Shown here piece by piece: positions 35,696-44,213 of a DNA stretch of 64,000 nt. Origin of the DNA: Falsiruegeria mediterranea M17 (GTDB lineage Bacteria > Pseudomonadota > Alphaproteobacteria > Rhodobacterales > Rhodobacteraceae). The stretch spans positions 186,001 through 250,000 of the forward strand of contig NZ_ONZG01000001.1 of assembly GCF_900302455.1 (NCBI RefSeq). Direction: 5' to 3'. Under the pieces are notes generated by a model. The model was not told the DNA's origin. It did no database searches and saw only the letters and a list, made by a program, of their open reading frames with translations. Positions within the stretch are counted from its first letter, which is position 1; each line of letters begins with the position of its first letter. The translations under genes and the position numbers were made by a program.

Positions 35696-35717
35696 GACCC
35701 CGGATCCATCCGGGGTC
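35696..35717 (-). other. Perfect inverted repeat downstream of the IalB gene
   Basis: 22-base palindrome GACCCCGGAT-CC-ATCCGGGGTC, 15 bases past the IalB stop. A strong hairpin can form in the transcript of that gene, but no T-run follows in either direction, so a classical intrinsic terminator is not supported. The rest of the 214-base gap (35518-35731) holds nothing else I recognise. Confidence 0.45.
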
Positions 35718-35731
35718 ACTGGAATGCCAGT

Positions 35732-36271
35732 TTATTTGGTGCAGCGCTTTTCTGCGTCTTCGATCGCAGCGGTAAAGCCCAACAGCGAGAATGTGTCTTT
35801 GGTCTGTGTCCCGCGCGCCGAGCGTGCGGTCAAAATCGCCTGGGCGCCGCGCTTCATGGCCGTGATGATCTTGGCATCATCCGCAGCCGTCGCAGGCCAG
35901 GCCCACTCGCCTTCGGTGAACAACTCAAACTCGGTGTCGCCAACGTTCAGGTTCACGGTCGACCCCGGCGCAAAGGGATAACCACCGGTAAAGGTCACTT
36001 GACCTTTAACCTCGGCCTTCGGCCGGAAGAACACAAACAGCAAGATATCGCTGCGCCGTACGGCCACGACGCGGCCGCCACGAGTGTTCACGGTCTCCTT
36101 CGGGGCCGAGACGCTCCAGCATTCGGTGGGATCGTCTTCGACAAAGACGCTCCAATCCGTTTTGGCTGCAACCCGGTTCGAGCTTTGCGCCTGAGCATAT
36201 GCGCTGGTTGCCGAGACGGTCATGCCCGCCATACACAGGCCCGCGATCATGCGGACAAGTTTCGATCCCAT
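35732..36271 (-). CDS. Invasion-associated locus B (IalB) family protein
   Basis: 179 aa, exported (MIAGLCMAGMTVSATSAYAQ). The mature part matches the IalB pattern: TDWSVFVEDDPTECWSVSAP, VTFTGGYPFAPGSTVNLNVG, and the C-terminal RGTQTKDTFSLLGFTAAIED with the conserved SLLGF. Named after a Bartonella factor, the family is widespread in free-living alphaproteobacteria, and no pathogenic role is implied. Two cysteines (TECWS, AEKRC) could pair. Confidence 0.85.
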   Translation of the reverse strand: MGSKLVRMIAGLCMAGMTVSATSAYAQAQSSNRVAAKTDWSVFVEDDPTECWSVSAPKETVNTRGGRVVAVRRSDILLFVFFRPKAEVKGQVTFTGGYPFAPGSTVNLNVGDTEFELFTEGEWAWPATAADDAKIITAMKRGAQAILTARSARGTQTKDTFSLLGFTAAIEDAEKRCTK

Positions 36272-36443
36272 TTGTCCAGCCTCCTAGACTGTCCTTAACC
36301 TCAATTCCATGGCGCGCCTGCAGGCTTGAAGACCTGTCTGTCTTGCGCAACCCATCGTTTGCCGACATAGACACATTAACGCAGGTTTCGCCATGGTTGA
36401 AAGAGTGATTGGCGGGAATCTGCCCAGAAAAGGGGAGTTTACG

Positions 36444-37439
36444 ATGACAAATCCGGTACCGATGACCGAAATCTGGCGGGGTCCGTTTCTGGAGAGCGTA
36501 CATTTGGGTCACGCGGTGATCTGTGACGACACCGGCCAAATCGTGCGCAGCTGGGGCGATCCGAACGCCCGTATCTATCCCCGCTCGTCCGCCAAGATGA
36601 TTCAGGCGCTCCCCTTGCTCAGTTCTGGCGCTGCGGCCAAGTACGGGCTCAACAGCGAGCACATGGCGTTGGCCTGCGCCTCGCACAATGGCGCTGCGAT
36701 CCACACGGATCGGGTGTCGGCCTGGTTGGATCACCTTGGCATGGGGGATGACGATTTCCGTTGCGGCCCCCAGGAACCCGCTGATCTGGATGCACGCAAT
36801 GGCCTGATCCTTGATCACACATCGCCCTGCCAGATGCACAACAACTGCTCGGGCAAGCACGCGGGGTTTCTGACCCTGAACCAGCACATGGATGCAGGCG
36901 CTGAGTACATCGACATCGATCACCCCGTGCAGCAGGCCTGCCTGGTAGCGTTTGAGGAAACCACCGGCGAGACAAGCCCCGGTTATGGCATCGATGGCTG
37001 CTCGGCACCCAATTTCGCAACCTCGCTGACAGGTCTGGCGCGATCAATGGCCTGGTTTGCTTCGGCCGCTGACCGTTCGGATCGTCAAAGCGCCGCCGCA
37101 GAACAGCTGACTGCAGCCATGATCAAGCACCCGGAACTGGTCGCGGGCGAAGGCCGTGCCTGTACCGAGTTGATGCGGGCGATGAATGGCAAGGTTGCCA
37201 TCAAGACTGGGGCCGAAGCAGTATTCATCGCCATACTGCCGGAAAAACGCATGGGCGTTGCGCTAAAAATCGCGGATGGCACAACCCGCGCCAGCGAATG
37301 CGCGATTGCCGCCATTCTGGTCGAACTTGGGGTTCTGGACGCCGATCACCCGGCAACCAGAAAGTATATGAACGCGCCGATCCTGAACCGACGCAATGTG
37401 GATTGTGGTGTAATCAAACCAGCGGCCGGGTTCATTTAG
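36444..37439 (+). CDS. L-asparaginase, class 3 (Rhizobium etli ReAV-like)
   Basis: 331 aa of the Asparaginase_II family. The residues that define the ReAV type are at the same numbers: S48 and K51 in PRSSAKMIQALPL, C135 and K138 in NNCSGKHAG. C186 in GIDGCSAPNFA corresponds to the second zinc-ligand cysteine. It should hydrolyse asparagine to aspartate and ammonia with a Ser-Lys tandem. ATG 36444 is preceded by AGGGGAG at 36431-36437. No signal peptide, so cytoplasmic. Confidence 0.9.
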   Translation: MTNPVPMTEIWRGPFLESVHLGHAVICDDTGQIVRSWGDPNARIYPRSSAKMIQALPLLSSGAAAKYGLNSEHMALACASHNGAAIHTDRVSAWLDHLGMGDDDFRCGPQEPADLDARNGLILDHTSPCQMHNNCSGKHAGFLTLNQHMDAGAEYIDIDHPVQQACLVAFEETTGETSPGYGIDGCSAPNFATSLTGLARSMAWFASAADRSDRQSAAAEQLTAAMIKHPELVAGEGRACTELMRAMNGKVAIKTGAEAVFIAILPEKRMGVALKIADGTTRASECAIAAILVELGVLDADHPATRKYMNAPILNRRNVDCGVIKPAAGFI

Positions 37440-37456
37440 ATCGCCGGCCCGCGGGC

Positions 37457-37771
37457 TTACATCTCCATCACTTCGGCGACTTCGACCGATCCGGTGCCAT
37501 CCACGACCATTGGGCACCCCTTGGCCATTTTGGTGGCGGCATCGATGCTGTCGGCCTTGATCACGGTATAGCCGGAAATCGGATTGGCCCCGCCATCGTC
37601 CGCCACGCCGCTGGCGCTGACGGTTTTGGACATGCCGACGGGTGCGCCCGGTATTTCCAGCGCCTCGCCCATCTGTTCGAACCAGGCCCCCCAGGCTGCC
37701 ATGACCCGCTCGCCCTCTTCCTGAGTTTCGGGCTTTGCGCCGCCGTGATAGGCAAATACGAACTGTGGCAT
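37457..37771 (-). CDS. YCII-related/YciI-like protein
   Basis: 104 aa, one YCII domain with a ferredoxin-like fold. Visible are MPQFVFAYHGG, MAAWGAWFEQMGEAL and the conserved GYTVIKADSIDAATKMAKGCPMV. Homologues are often fused to or adjacent to regulators of the same ArsR/SRPBCC/YCII set seen here. The catalytic role is unclear. A strong AGGAGG precedes ATG 37771. It is the third gene of the ArsR-SRPBCC-YCII cluster, 24 bases after the SRPBCC gene. Confidence 0.85.
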   Translation of the reverse strand: MPQFVFAYHGGAKPETQEEGERVMAAWGAWFEQMGEALEIPGAPVGMSKTVSASGVADDGGANPISGYTVIKADSIDAATKMAKGCPMVVDGTGSVEVAEVMEM

Positions 37772-37795
37772 TTCAATTTCCTCCTGTTGCAATCG

Positions 37796-38224
37796 TTAAT
37801 TCAATTGAGCGGACAGCTTGCGCAGTGACGAAGTCCAGCCGCTTTCGTGGTTGGCGCTGATCTCGTCATCGCCAAGCTCTCGGTGATCAATCAACAGACG
37901 CGCACCTGATGCGGTTTCGACGATGGTGAACGTCACATGGCTTTCGGCGCCGCGTTTGTCGTCGTCATCGTGCCAGCCCCAAGTGAAGCCAACCGACTTG
38001 GGAGCATCCACATGGGTCACCTGGCCCGAGACCTTGTACTGCTGACCCTCTTCATTCTGCATGATCGAATACCACGGACCAAGGCGTGTGAAATCCAAGT
38101 CATGAACCGGCACATGCAGCCCCTCAGGGCCCCACCATTTCAGCAGCTTTTCGGTGTTCGTCACCCAAGCATAAAGCTTGTCGGGACTTACGGGAAACTC
38201 ACGCTCAAGACGCAGATCGGTCAT
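37796..38224 (-). CDS. SRPBCC/AHSA1-like domain protein
   Basis: 142 aa START/SRPBCC fold: LEREFPVSPDKLYAWVTNTE, KLLKWWGPEGLH, and the C-terminal helix HESGWTSSLRKLSAQL. AHSA1-like proteins next to ArsR regulators bind hydrophobic ligands and are a common two-gene module; the ligand is unknown. It is coupled to the ArsR gene by an ATGA overlap (38221-38224). Confidence 0.88.
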   Translation of the reverse strand: MTDLRLEREFPVSPDKLYAWVTNTEKLLKWWGPEGLHVPVHDLDFTRLGPWYSIMQNEEGQQYKVSGQVTHVDAPKSVGFTWGWHDDDDKRGAESHVTFTIVETASGARLLIDHRELGDDEISANHESGWTSSLRKLSAQLN

Positions 38225-38544
38225 GGTTCATCATCCTCTAAAATAGCGGCTTCCAGTCGGTCCAGGCTGGTTTCCCAAAATTCACGTTTCGAAATGGTCC
38301 AATCCGCGATGGCGCGCAGCCCGTCAGGTTGGATGGAATAGAGGCGCTGAGGGCCATTGGCGCGCTGTTTGATCAGCCCGGCCTGGCGTAACACCTTCAG
38401 ATGGCGCGAGATTGCGGCACCGGACATGCCGCGCCCTTCGATCAGATCGCCTGCAGGCAATTCGCCCTCAGACATAAGTTGTTCGACGATTCCCAATCGC
38501 GTGGAATCAGAGAGGGCAGAAAATGCGGTAACGAGATCGGGCAT
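38221..38544 (-). CDS. ArsR-family transcriptional repressor
   Basis: 107 aa winged helix: DSTRLGIVEQLMSEGELPAG, recognition region GMSGAAISRHLKVLRQAGLI, then a QRLYSIQP wing. No metal-binding CVC motif is present, so it is not a classical arsenic sensor; such ArsR proteins usually sense the ligand of the linked SRPBCC protein. ATG 38544 is preferred; the ATG at 38553 would lie inside the palindrome at 38552-38571, which is the likely autoregulatory operator. Confidence 0.87.
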   Translation of the reverse strand: MPDLVTAFSALSDSTRLGIVEQLMSEGELPAGDLIEGRGMSGAAISRHLKVLRQAGLIKQRANGPQRLYSIQPDGLRAIADWTISKREFWETSLDRLEAAILEDDEP

Positions 38545-38551
38545 AATTAAC

Positions 38552-38571
38552 ATTTAACACATGCGTTAAAT
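38552..38571. promoter_or_regulatory. Candidate ArsR operator
   Basis: ATTTAACACATGCGTTAAAT, a 20-base inverted repeat with a single mismatched pair, starting 8 bases upstream of the preferred ArsR start. Position, length and AT-rich arms fit ArsR-type operators, and repression of the ArsR-SRPBCC-YCII operon is the natural reading. Confidence 0.72.
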
Positions 38572-38598
38572 ATGTAAAGCCTCGATATGCCGTAGCGT

Positions 38599-39477
38599 TC
38601 AACTCAGAATAAATTCACTGCGCGCATAGCCCTGCACATAAAGCAGCGCTGTCAGATCGCCGTGATTGATCCGCACTTCGCATTCAGCCGCGACCGTCGG
38701 TTTGGCGTGTAGTGCCACACCTGTTCCAGCCCGCTTGAGCATGCCCAGATCATTGGCCCCATCTCCGACAGCAATCACCTCATGCTCAGAAATGCCCAAA
38801 CGCGCGGTGATCTGTTCCAGTGCTTCGACCTTGGCCTGCTTGCCCAAAATGGGGCGCCCCGCTTCCCCGGTCAGCTTACCGTCTGCGACCAGCAGCGTGT
38901 TGGCCCGGTTCTCGTCAAACCCCAGCGTCGCCGCAACCGAGGACGTAAACGCAGTGAAGCCGCCCGACACCAATGCGGCATAGCCGCCATTGGCCTTCAT
39001 CGTCGCAAGCAAAGCCTTGCCACCCGGCATCAATGTGATCCGTTCTTCCAAAACCTGCTGAATGACGCCCTCGTCCAGCCCTTTGAGCAACCCAACGCGC
39101 TCGGTCAGAGCCCCTTCGAAATCCAGTTCACCGTTCATCGCGCGCGCGGTGATCTCTTTGACGCGCACGCCGACGCCCGCCACCTCGGCCAGCTCGTCGA
39201 TACACTCCTGCTGGATCATGGTGCTGTCCATATCCGCCAGCAGCATCTTCTTGCGCCGCCCTTCCAAGGGTTGCACCACCAGATCGACACCCGTTTCTTG
39301 CAAATCGGCCCACACGCCCCACTGATTGTCGGGCAGCGTTGGCAACGCGAATTCCGCCGCCTCGTCCGGGCTGAGCCACTGCACGTCGCCGCCGCCCCAT
39401 GCGTTGCGCAGGGACTCGACCAAAGCCGGGTCCAGGTTTGGTTGAGCAGGATTCGTGAGCAGCGTGGCGACAAACAT
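38599..39477 (-). CDS. serB: Phosphoserine phosphatase SerB
   Basis: 292 aa HAD-family enzyme, last step of serine synthesis (phosphoserine to serine). The catalytic aspartates are in LLADMDSTMIQQECIDEL, the second motif in ALVSGGFTAF, and the metal-binding third motif in VIAVGDGANDLGMLK. An N-terminal ACT-like regulatory part (residues 1-75) precedes the HAD domain. ATG 39477 is preceded by AGGAGA; the upstream in-frame start at 39525 would overlap a hairpin in the leader. Divergent from serC-serA. Confidence 0.95.
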   Translation of the reverse strand: MFVATLLTNPAQPNLDPALVESLRNAWGGGDVQWLSPDEAAEFALPTLPDNQWGVWADLQETGVDLVVQPLEGRRKKMLLADMDSTMIQQECIDELAEVAGVGVRVKEITARAMNGELDFEGALTERVGLLKGLDEGVIQQVLEERITLMPGGKALLATMKANGGYAALVSGGFTAFTSSVAATLGFDENRANTLLVADGKLTGEAGRPILGKQAKVEALEQITARLGISEHEVIAVGDGANDLGMLKRAGTGVALHAKPTVAAECEVRINHGDLTALLYVQGYARSEFILS

Positions 39478-39509
39478 GGGGGCATCTCCTTTGCCCTTCG
39501 CATACCGCA

Positions 39510-39597
39510 GGTGCAGAAAATGCACCAGAGATCAGGTTTCTTTCGCCTTTGCCCGCCTCGAAGGTTGAAGTATACAAACTTAAAGACACTTAAGTTT
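39510..39597. promoter_or_regulatory. serB leader hairpin and AT-rich palindrome in the serB-serC gap
   Basis: The 358-base divergent gap (39478-39835) contains, from the serB side, a GGTGCA/TGCACC hairpin with a 5-base loop (39510-39526) in the serB leader and a palindrome AAACTTAA-N6-TTAAGTTT (39576-39597) in a very AT-rich segment (39568-39620). The palindrome is a candidate operator shared by both serine genes or a promoter element. No repeat or gene was found elsewhere in the gap. Confidence 0.5.
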
Positions 39598-39727
39598 TTG
39601 AAATAAATAATAATTACTGCCATCGGCAAATCCAAAACCGCCGAATAACGCACACCGGAACAACAGCTCATACTCGGAACAAGAGTTTCCGATAGTGGTC
39701 ATTTACGTCGCCTTCACGTGACGAAGG

Positions 39728-39826
39728 GTCGAAATCAGACCTCTTTTCGACTTGCACGCCGCGCCGCAGCGGCCTAGCTCTGTCGGCGGGACACCCTTCC
39801 CCAACGAAGGGCAGATATCTGTAAGG
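39728..39826 (+). promoter_or_regulatory. Structured leader upstream of serC (possible serC RNA motif)
   Basis: Three stems follow one another before the serC start: GTCGAAA/TTTCGAC (39728-39751), GCCGC/GCGGC (39758-39773) and CCCTTC/GAAGGG (39794-39811), the last ending 10 bases before the Shine-Dalgarno AAGGA (39822-39826). An alphaproteobacterial cis-element called the serC RNA motif has been described upstream of serC; this leader has the right place and size. I cannot confirm the match to its consensus from memory. Confidence 0.45.
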
Positions 39827-39835
39827 ATACCAGCA

Positions 39836-40990
39836 ATGGCTACTCAGCAACCGGCAGCGCGCCCGGCCAATCCGCGTTTTTCCTCTGGCCCCTGTGCCAA
39901 ACCCCCCACATTTGATGTTTCCAAACTCGCCGACGCCGCTCTGGGCCGCTCGCACCGTGCCGCCGTTGGCAAGGACAAGCTGAAGGCCGCGATCGAAGGT
40001 ACGCGCGAAGTTCTGGGCATCCCCGCGGATTACAAAATCGGCATTGTGCCCGCCTCGGACACCGGTGCCGTGGAAATGGCGCTCTGGTCGCTACTGGGTC
40101 AGCGCAAGGTCGAGATGCTGGCCTGGGAAAGCTTTGGCTCGGGCTGGGTCACGGATGTTGTGAAACAGCTGAAGATCGACGCCGAGGTGAAAACCGCCGA
40201 CTACGGTCAGATCGTTGATCTCGCCTCGGTCGATTGCAACAACGACGTCGTTTTCACTTGGAACGGTACCACAGCAGGTGTCCGTGTCCCGAACGCTGAT
40301 TGGATCGCCGATGACCGCGACGGCCTGACCATCTGCGACGCGACCTCGGCCGCCTTTGCGATGGACCTGCCTTGGGACAAGCTGGATGTGACCACGTTCA
40401 GCTGGCAAAAAGTGCTGGGTGGCGAGGCGGCACACGGCATGCTGATCCTCAGCCCCCGCGCCGTTGAGCGTCTCGAAAGCTACACGCCCGCTTGGCCGCT
40501 GCCAAAAATCTTCCGCCTGACCAAGGGCGGCAAGCTGATCGACGGTATCTTTACAGGTGCGACGATCAACACGCCCTCGATGCTGGCAGTTGAGGATTAC
40601 CTCTTCGCTCTTGACTGGGCCCGCTCGGTTGGTGGCCTGCAGGGTTTGATCGCCCGCGCGGATGCCAACGCGCAGGCCGTGTTCGACTTCTGCGCCGCCA
40701 ACGATTGGATCGCCAACCTGGCCGAGGATGACGCAACACGTTCGAACACCAGCGTTTGCCTGAAATTCACCGACGCCCGCATCCAGGACGGCGCTGCCTT
40801 TGCCAAGGCTGTCGCCAAACGGCTCGAGGCCGAGAACATCGCGCTCGACATCGGCGCCTATCGCGACGCGCCCGCCGGTCTGCGGATCTGGTGTGGCGGT
40901 ACGGTCGAAACCTCGGACATTCAGGCAATGTTGCCTTGGCTGGCCTGGGCGTTTGAGGCCGAGATCGAAGCACAAAGCGTAGCGGCCTGA
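39836..40990 (+). CDS. serC: Phosphoserine aminotransferase SerC
   Basis: 384 aa class V aminotransferase, second step of serine synthesis, also used for pyridoxine synthesis. It begins with the family-like [13 protein letters not shown]; the PLP lysine is in [16 protein letters not shown], and [18 protein letters not shown] is the cofactor-binding segment. It belongs to the alphaproteobacterial SerC subtype of about 385-390 aa. ATG 39836 has AAGGA nearby; an in-frame start at 39752 would lie inside the leader stems. It is followed by serA. Confidence 0.94.
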   Translation: MATQQPAARPANPRFSSGPCAKPPTFDVSKLADAALGRSHRAAVGKDKLKAAIEGTREVLGIPADYKIGIVPASDTGAVEMALWSLLGQRKVEMLAWESFGSGWVTDVVKQLKIDAEVKTADYGQIVDLASVDCNNDVVFTWNGTTAGVRVPNADWIADDRDGLTICDATSAAFAMDLPWDKLDVTTFSWQKVLGGEAAHGMLILSPRAVERLESYTPAWPLPKIFRLTKGGKLIDGIFTGATINTPSMLAVEDYLFALDWARSVGGLQGLIARADANAQAVFDFCAANDWIANLAEDDATRSNTSVCLKFTDARIQDGAAFAKAVAKRLEAENIALDIGAYRDAPAGLRIWCGGTVETSDIQAMLPWLAWAFEAEIEAQSVAA

Positions 40991-40999
40991 CACGCCCTG

Positions 41000-41018
41000 C
41001 CCCAGGAGTGACCTGGGG
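41000..41018 (+). other. Intercistronic hairpin between serC and serA
   Basis: CCCCAGG/CCTGGGG, 7-bp stem with a 5-base loop, 10 bases after the serC stop. No T-run, so probably an mRNA-processing or pausing element within the serC-serA operon. Confidence 0.45.
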
Positions 41019-41091
41019 ATCTTCAGCATGAACAATTGGCCCTGGAACAGAACCGGGGCACATGTCTCTCCGAATTCAAAGGACCGAACAT

Positions 41092-42687
41092 ATGGCTCCC
41101 AAAGTACTCGTATCCGACAAGCTATCCGAAACCGCCGTCCAGATCTTTCGCGATCGCGGCATCGACGTGGATTTCCAGCCTGACCTGGGCAAGGACAAGG
41201 ACAAGCTGGCCGAGGTGATCGGCCAGTATGACGGCCTGGCCATCCGATCGGCCACCAAAGTGACCGAAAAGATCCTGGCCAATGCCGACAACCTCAAGGT
41301 CATCGCGCGCGCCGGCATCGGCACCGACAACATCGACAAGGATGCGGCGTCGAAAAAAGGTGTGATCGTGATGAACACACCCTTTGGCAACATGATCACC
41401 ACCGCCGAACACGCCATCGCCATGATGTTCTCAGTTGCGCGCCAAATTCCTGAGGCCAGCGAATCCACCCACGCGGGCAAATGGGAAAAGTCCAAATTCA
41501 TGGGCACCGAGCTGACCAACAAGACGCTTGGCGTCATTGGTGCCGGCAACATCGGCGGCATCGTCTGCGACCGCGCCCGTGGCCTGAAAATGAAAGTCGT
41601 CGCCTATGATCCCTTCCTGAGCGAAGAGAAGGCCGACAAGATGGGCGTTGAAAAGGTCGAACTCGACGATCTGCTGGCCCGCGCCGATTTCATCACGCTC
41701 CACGTGCCCTTCACCGACGCCACCGCCAACATCCTGAGCCGCGAAAACCTGGCCAAGACCAAAAAGGGCGTCCGCATCATCAACTGTGCCCGCGGTGGTC
41801 TGGTTGACGAAGAGGCGCTGGCCGAGATGCTGCAATCGGGTCACGTTGCTGGCGCTGCATTCGACGTCTTTGCCGTCGAACCGGCTAAGGACAATGCGCT
41901 CTTCAATCTGCCTAACGTGGTCTGCACACCCCATTTGGGCGCCGCCACGACCGAGGCACAGGAGAACGTCGCCCTGCAGGTCGCCGAGCAGATGTCGAAT
42001 TATCTGCTGACCGGTGCCGTTGAAAACGCGCTGAACATGCCGTCTGTCACCGCGGAAGAGGCCAAGGTCATGGGCCCCTGGATCAAGTTGGCCGGTCACC
42101 TGGGCTCTTTTGTGGGTCAGATGACCGACGAGCCGGTCAAAGCGATCAACATCCTCTATGACGGTGTTGCAGCCGAAATGAACCTGGCCGCGCTCAACTG
42201 TGCCGTGGTCGCGGGGATCATGAAAAAATTCAATCCCGAAGTGAACATGGTCTCGGCCCCGGTTGTGGCCAAAGAACGTGGCATCCAGATCTCGACCACC
42301 AATCAGGACAAATCGGGTGCATTCGAAGGCTACATCAAAGTCACCGTGGTCACCGACAAACGCGAGCGTTCGATCGGTGGCACCGTGTTCAGCGATGGCA
42401 AGCCGCGTTTCATCCAGATCAAAGGCATCAACATTGACGCCGAAATCGGCCGTCACATGCTCTACACCACCAACGAAGATGTGCCGGGCATCATCGGCAC
42501 CTTGGGTCAGGCCATGGGCGACAACGGCGTGAACATCGCCAACTTTACCCTGGGCCGTGCCGGCGCAGGTGAAGAAGCCATTGCTCTGCTATATGTAGAC
42601 GAGCCTGTCCCTGCCGAAGCCCGGGCCAAACTGGCCGAAACCGGCCTGTTCACCCAGATCAAACCGCTGGAATTTGACGTCGTCTAA
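41092..42687 (+). CDS. serA: D-3-phosphoglycerate dehydrogenase SerA
   Basis: 531 aa, first step of serine synthesis (3-phosphoglycerate to 3-phosphohydroxypyruvate, NAD-dependent). It has the substrate-binding segment, the NAD Rossmann motif GVIGAGNIGG, the catalytic Arg in INCARGGLVDE and the His in TPHLGAATTEAQ. This is the long type with an intervening domain and a C-terminal ACT domain (about residues 455-530: DVPGIIGTLGQAMGDNGVNI), suggesting feedback by serine. ATG 41092 follows AAAGGA; the ATG at 41062 is also in frame. Confidence 0.95.
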   Translation: MAPKVLVSDKLSETAVQIFRDRGIDVDFQPDLGKDKDKLAEVIGQYDGLAIRSATKVTEKILANADNLKVIARAGIGTDNIDKDAASKKGVIVMNTPFGNMITTAEHAIAMMFSVARQIPEASESTHAGKWEKSKFMGTELTNKTLGVIGAGNIGGIVCDRARGLKMKVVAYDPFLSEEKADKMGVEKVELDDLLARADFITLHVPFTDATANILSRENLAKTKKGVRIINCARGGLVDEEALAEMLQSGHVAGAAFDVFAVEPAKDNALFNLPNVVCTPHLGAATTEAQENVALQVAEQMSNYLLTGAVENALNMPSVTAEEAKVMGPWIKLAGHLGSFVGQMTDEPVKAINILYDGVAAEMNLAALNCAVVAGIMKKFNPEVNMVSAPVVAKERGIQISTTNQDKSGAFEGYIKVTVVTDKRERSIGGTVFSDGKPRFIQIKGINIDAEIGRHMLYTTNEDVPGIIGTLGQAMGDNGVNIANFTLGRAGAGEEAIALLYVDEPVPAEARAKLAETGLFTQIKPLEFDVV

Positions 42688-42717
42688 CGACCCGAACATC
42701 TGTGAAGACGCTCAAAG

Positions 42718-42750
42718 CGCCGCCCTTTCACCGGGGCGGCGTCTTTTGTT
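42718..42750 (+). terminator. Rho-independent terminator after serA
   Basis: 8-bp stem CGCCGCCC/GGGCGGCG with an 8-base loop followed by TCTTTTGTTT, 30 bases past the serA stop and adjoining the end of the convergent gene at 42751. Confidence 0.8.
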
Positions 42751-43137
42751 TCAACTTTCCACCAAGGAACGTGCTCGAGAACTGCGCAGAAAAATCACGC
42801 CGAACACCAACATCGCCAACACCGCCAGAACGGATCCCAATTTGGCTAAAACTTCGCTCTGATCAAGGATAGCCAACGAGATCCCTCCCGGCAAAATCCC
42901 AAGCATCACGACGGTCAGTCCCAGATGAAGACGCGGCAACAGTCCTTCGCCCGCCTCAGGTACCAAAGTATAATAAAACGCGAACACAGAACAGCTTACC
43001 CACCCTAACAGGTTCAGATGCCCATGGGCTGGTGCCAGAGTGTGATCGTGTGTGGCTGACATCTGAATACCCCAGATCATACCAATCAAAGCCGACACCA
43101 CAGCCAAAGCCATGAACCAGAAAGCCAAACCGCGCAT
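42751..43137 (-). CDS. Small four-helix membrane protein, heme-copper-oxidase subunit I-like fragment
   Basis: 128 aa, four hydrophobic helices. The second carries AHGHLNLLGWVSCSVFAFYY, which strongly recalls the heme-histidine helix of heme-copper oxidase subunit I/NorB, but the whole protein is far too short to hold the binuclear centre. Small stand-alone proteins of this type occur in proteobacteria; they may be haem- or copper-related. The location divergent from a LysR regulator (palindrome at 43201) suggests that the regulator controls it. The start has AGGGGGAA before ATG 43137. Confidence 0.65.
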   Translation of the reverse strand: MRGLAFWFMALAVVSALIGMIWGIQMSATHDHTLAPAHGHLNLLGWVSCSVFAFYYTLVPEAGEGLLPRLHLGLTVVMLGILPGGISLAILDQSEVLAKLGSVLAVLAMLVFGVIFLRSSRARSLVES

Positions 43138-43200
43138 AATATTCCCCCTCTTTCTAATGAATTTGGTTATCTTGCCTCACACCCTTACATATCGAAAATT

Positions 43201-43222
43201 GATAGATAATATGATATCTATC
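43201..43222. promoter_or_regulatory. Candidate LysR-regulator binding site in a divergent promoter
   Basis: GATAGATA-N6-TATCTATC, a perfect 8-bp inverted repeat, 6 bases upstream of the LysR start and 63 bases upstream of the divergent small membrane gene. Size and place fit a LysR dyad controlling both genes. Confidence 0.55.
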
Positions 43223-43228
43223 TGATCT

Positions 43229-44176
43229 ATGAATTTCAAAAACTTCGATCTGAACCTTTTACGTATCTTGGCTGCCCTGTTGAAAACTGGCTCGACGACA
43301 CGAGCGGGCCAACAGATAGGCCTATCCCAACCCGCGGTTTCTGCGGCTTTGGCCCGGCTGCGCCACGCCCTAAATGATCCATTATTTGTTCGACAAGGAC
43401 GCAATCTGATTGCAACCGAGTATGCAGAAACACTCCGCGAACCACTGATTGATCTACTGGATCAGACAGAGATCTTGCTGAAAGGGCCTGAGACCTTTGA
43501 TCCCAAAACAGACGGTTATGATTTTCTGTGTTCAGGCAGCGACTTTTTTGGCGAGCTCTTGATACCACACCTCGCCGATCACATGACGCAACATGCACCT
43601 TTGGTACGCATACGGATGCAGGCCGTGGTTGCCGAAACATATGCGGACCCTTTGATCAACGGCGCAGACCTGGCACTGCTGCCCGCAGCGCCCTTTCCCA
43701 AATGGGTGGAAAGTCAGTTCTTGTTTCAGTCCCACTTCATTGTCATCGCGCGTCGCAATAACCCAATGCTGTCAGGCAGAGGCGCAGTTAAGTCGGACCG
43801 GATATCATTGGATGCGTTCTGCGCCGCGCAACACGTACTGTTTTCCCCCGAAGGGAAATTTCATGGATATAGTGATGCTGCCCTTCTTGATACAGGCCGC
43901 AGTCGCACCGTTGCCCTGACATTGCCGACCTTCTCCGGTGTCGGCAACGCTGTGGCGCACAGCGATATGATTGCTCTCATGCCACACCAGATGGCCCAGT
44001 ACATGGCTCCGCGCATCGGTTTGGATCTGTTTCAACCACCAATTGTTCTCGAGCCGATCGACCTTGTTATGGCGTGGCATCAGCGGACAAACAATTCGCC
44101 TGCTCATCGCTGGTTGCGTGATATGATTACTCTGCTAAGCAAACCCTTGCAGGCATTGCCGTCGCGACCAGCCTGA
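43229..44176 (+). CDS. LysR-family transcriptional regulator
   Basis: 315 aa. An N-terminal HTH (FDLNLLRILAALLKTGSTTR, then IGLSQPAVSAALARLRHALN) is of the NodD/PA2206-like LysR subgroup with LFVRQGRNLIATEYAETL, and is followed by a periplasmic-binding-like effector domain (residues 95-300). The codon usage is somewhat more AT-rich than that of neighbouring housekeeping genes. It is divergent from the small oxidase-like membrane gene and has a dyad in its promoter. Confidence 0.87.
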   Translation: MNFKNFDLNLLRILAALLKTGSTTRAGQQIGLSQPAVSAALARLRHALNDPLFVRQGRNLIATEYAETLREPLIDLLDQTEILLKGPETFDPKTDGYDFLCSGSDFFGELLIPHLADHMTQHAPLVRIRMQAVVAETYADPLINGADLALLPAAPFPKWVESQFLFQSHFIVIARRNNPMLSGRGAVKSDRISLDAFCAAQHVLFSPEGKFHGYSDAALLDTGRSRTVALTLPTFSGVGNAVAHSDMIALMPHQMAQYMAPRIGLDLFQPPIVLEPIDLVMAWHQRTNNSPAHRWLRDMITLLSKPLQALPSRPA

Positions 44177-44213
44177 GACGACGAAGCAGCGGCAATTTAA
44201 ATCGGAGCACTTC

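Noticed and set aside
35696-35717. Intrinsic terminator after the IalB gene
   Set aside because: The palindrome is perfect, but no T-run follows on either strand; kept only as an inverted repeat.
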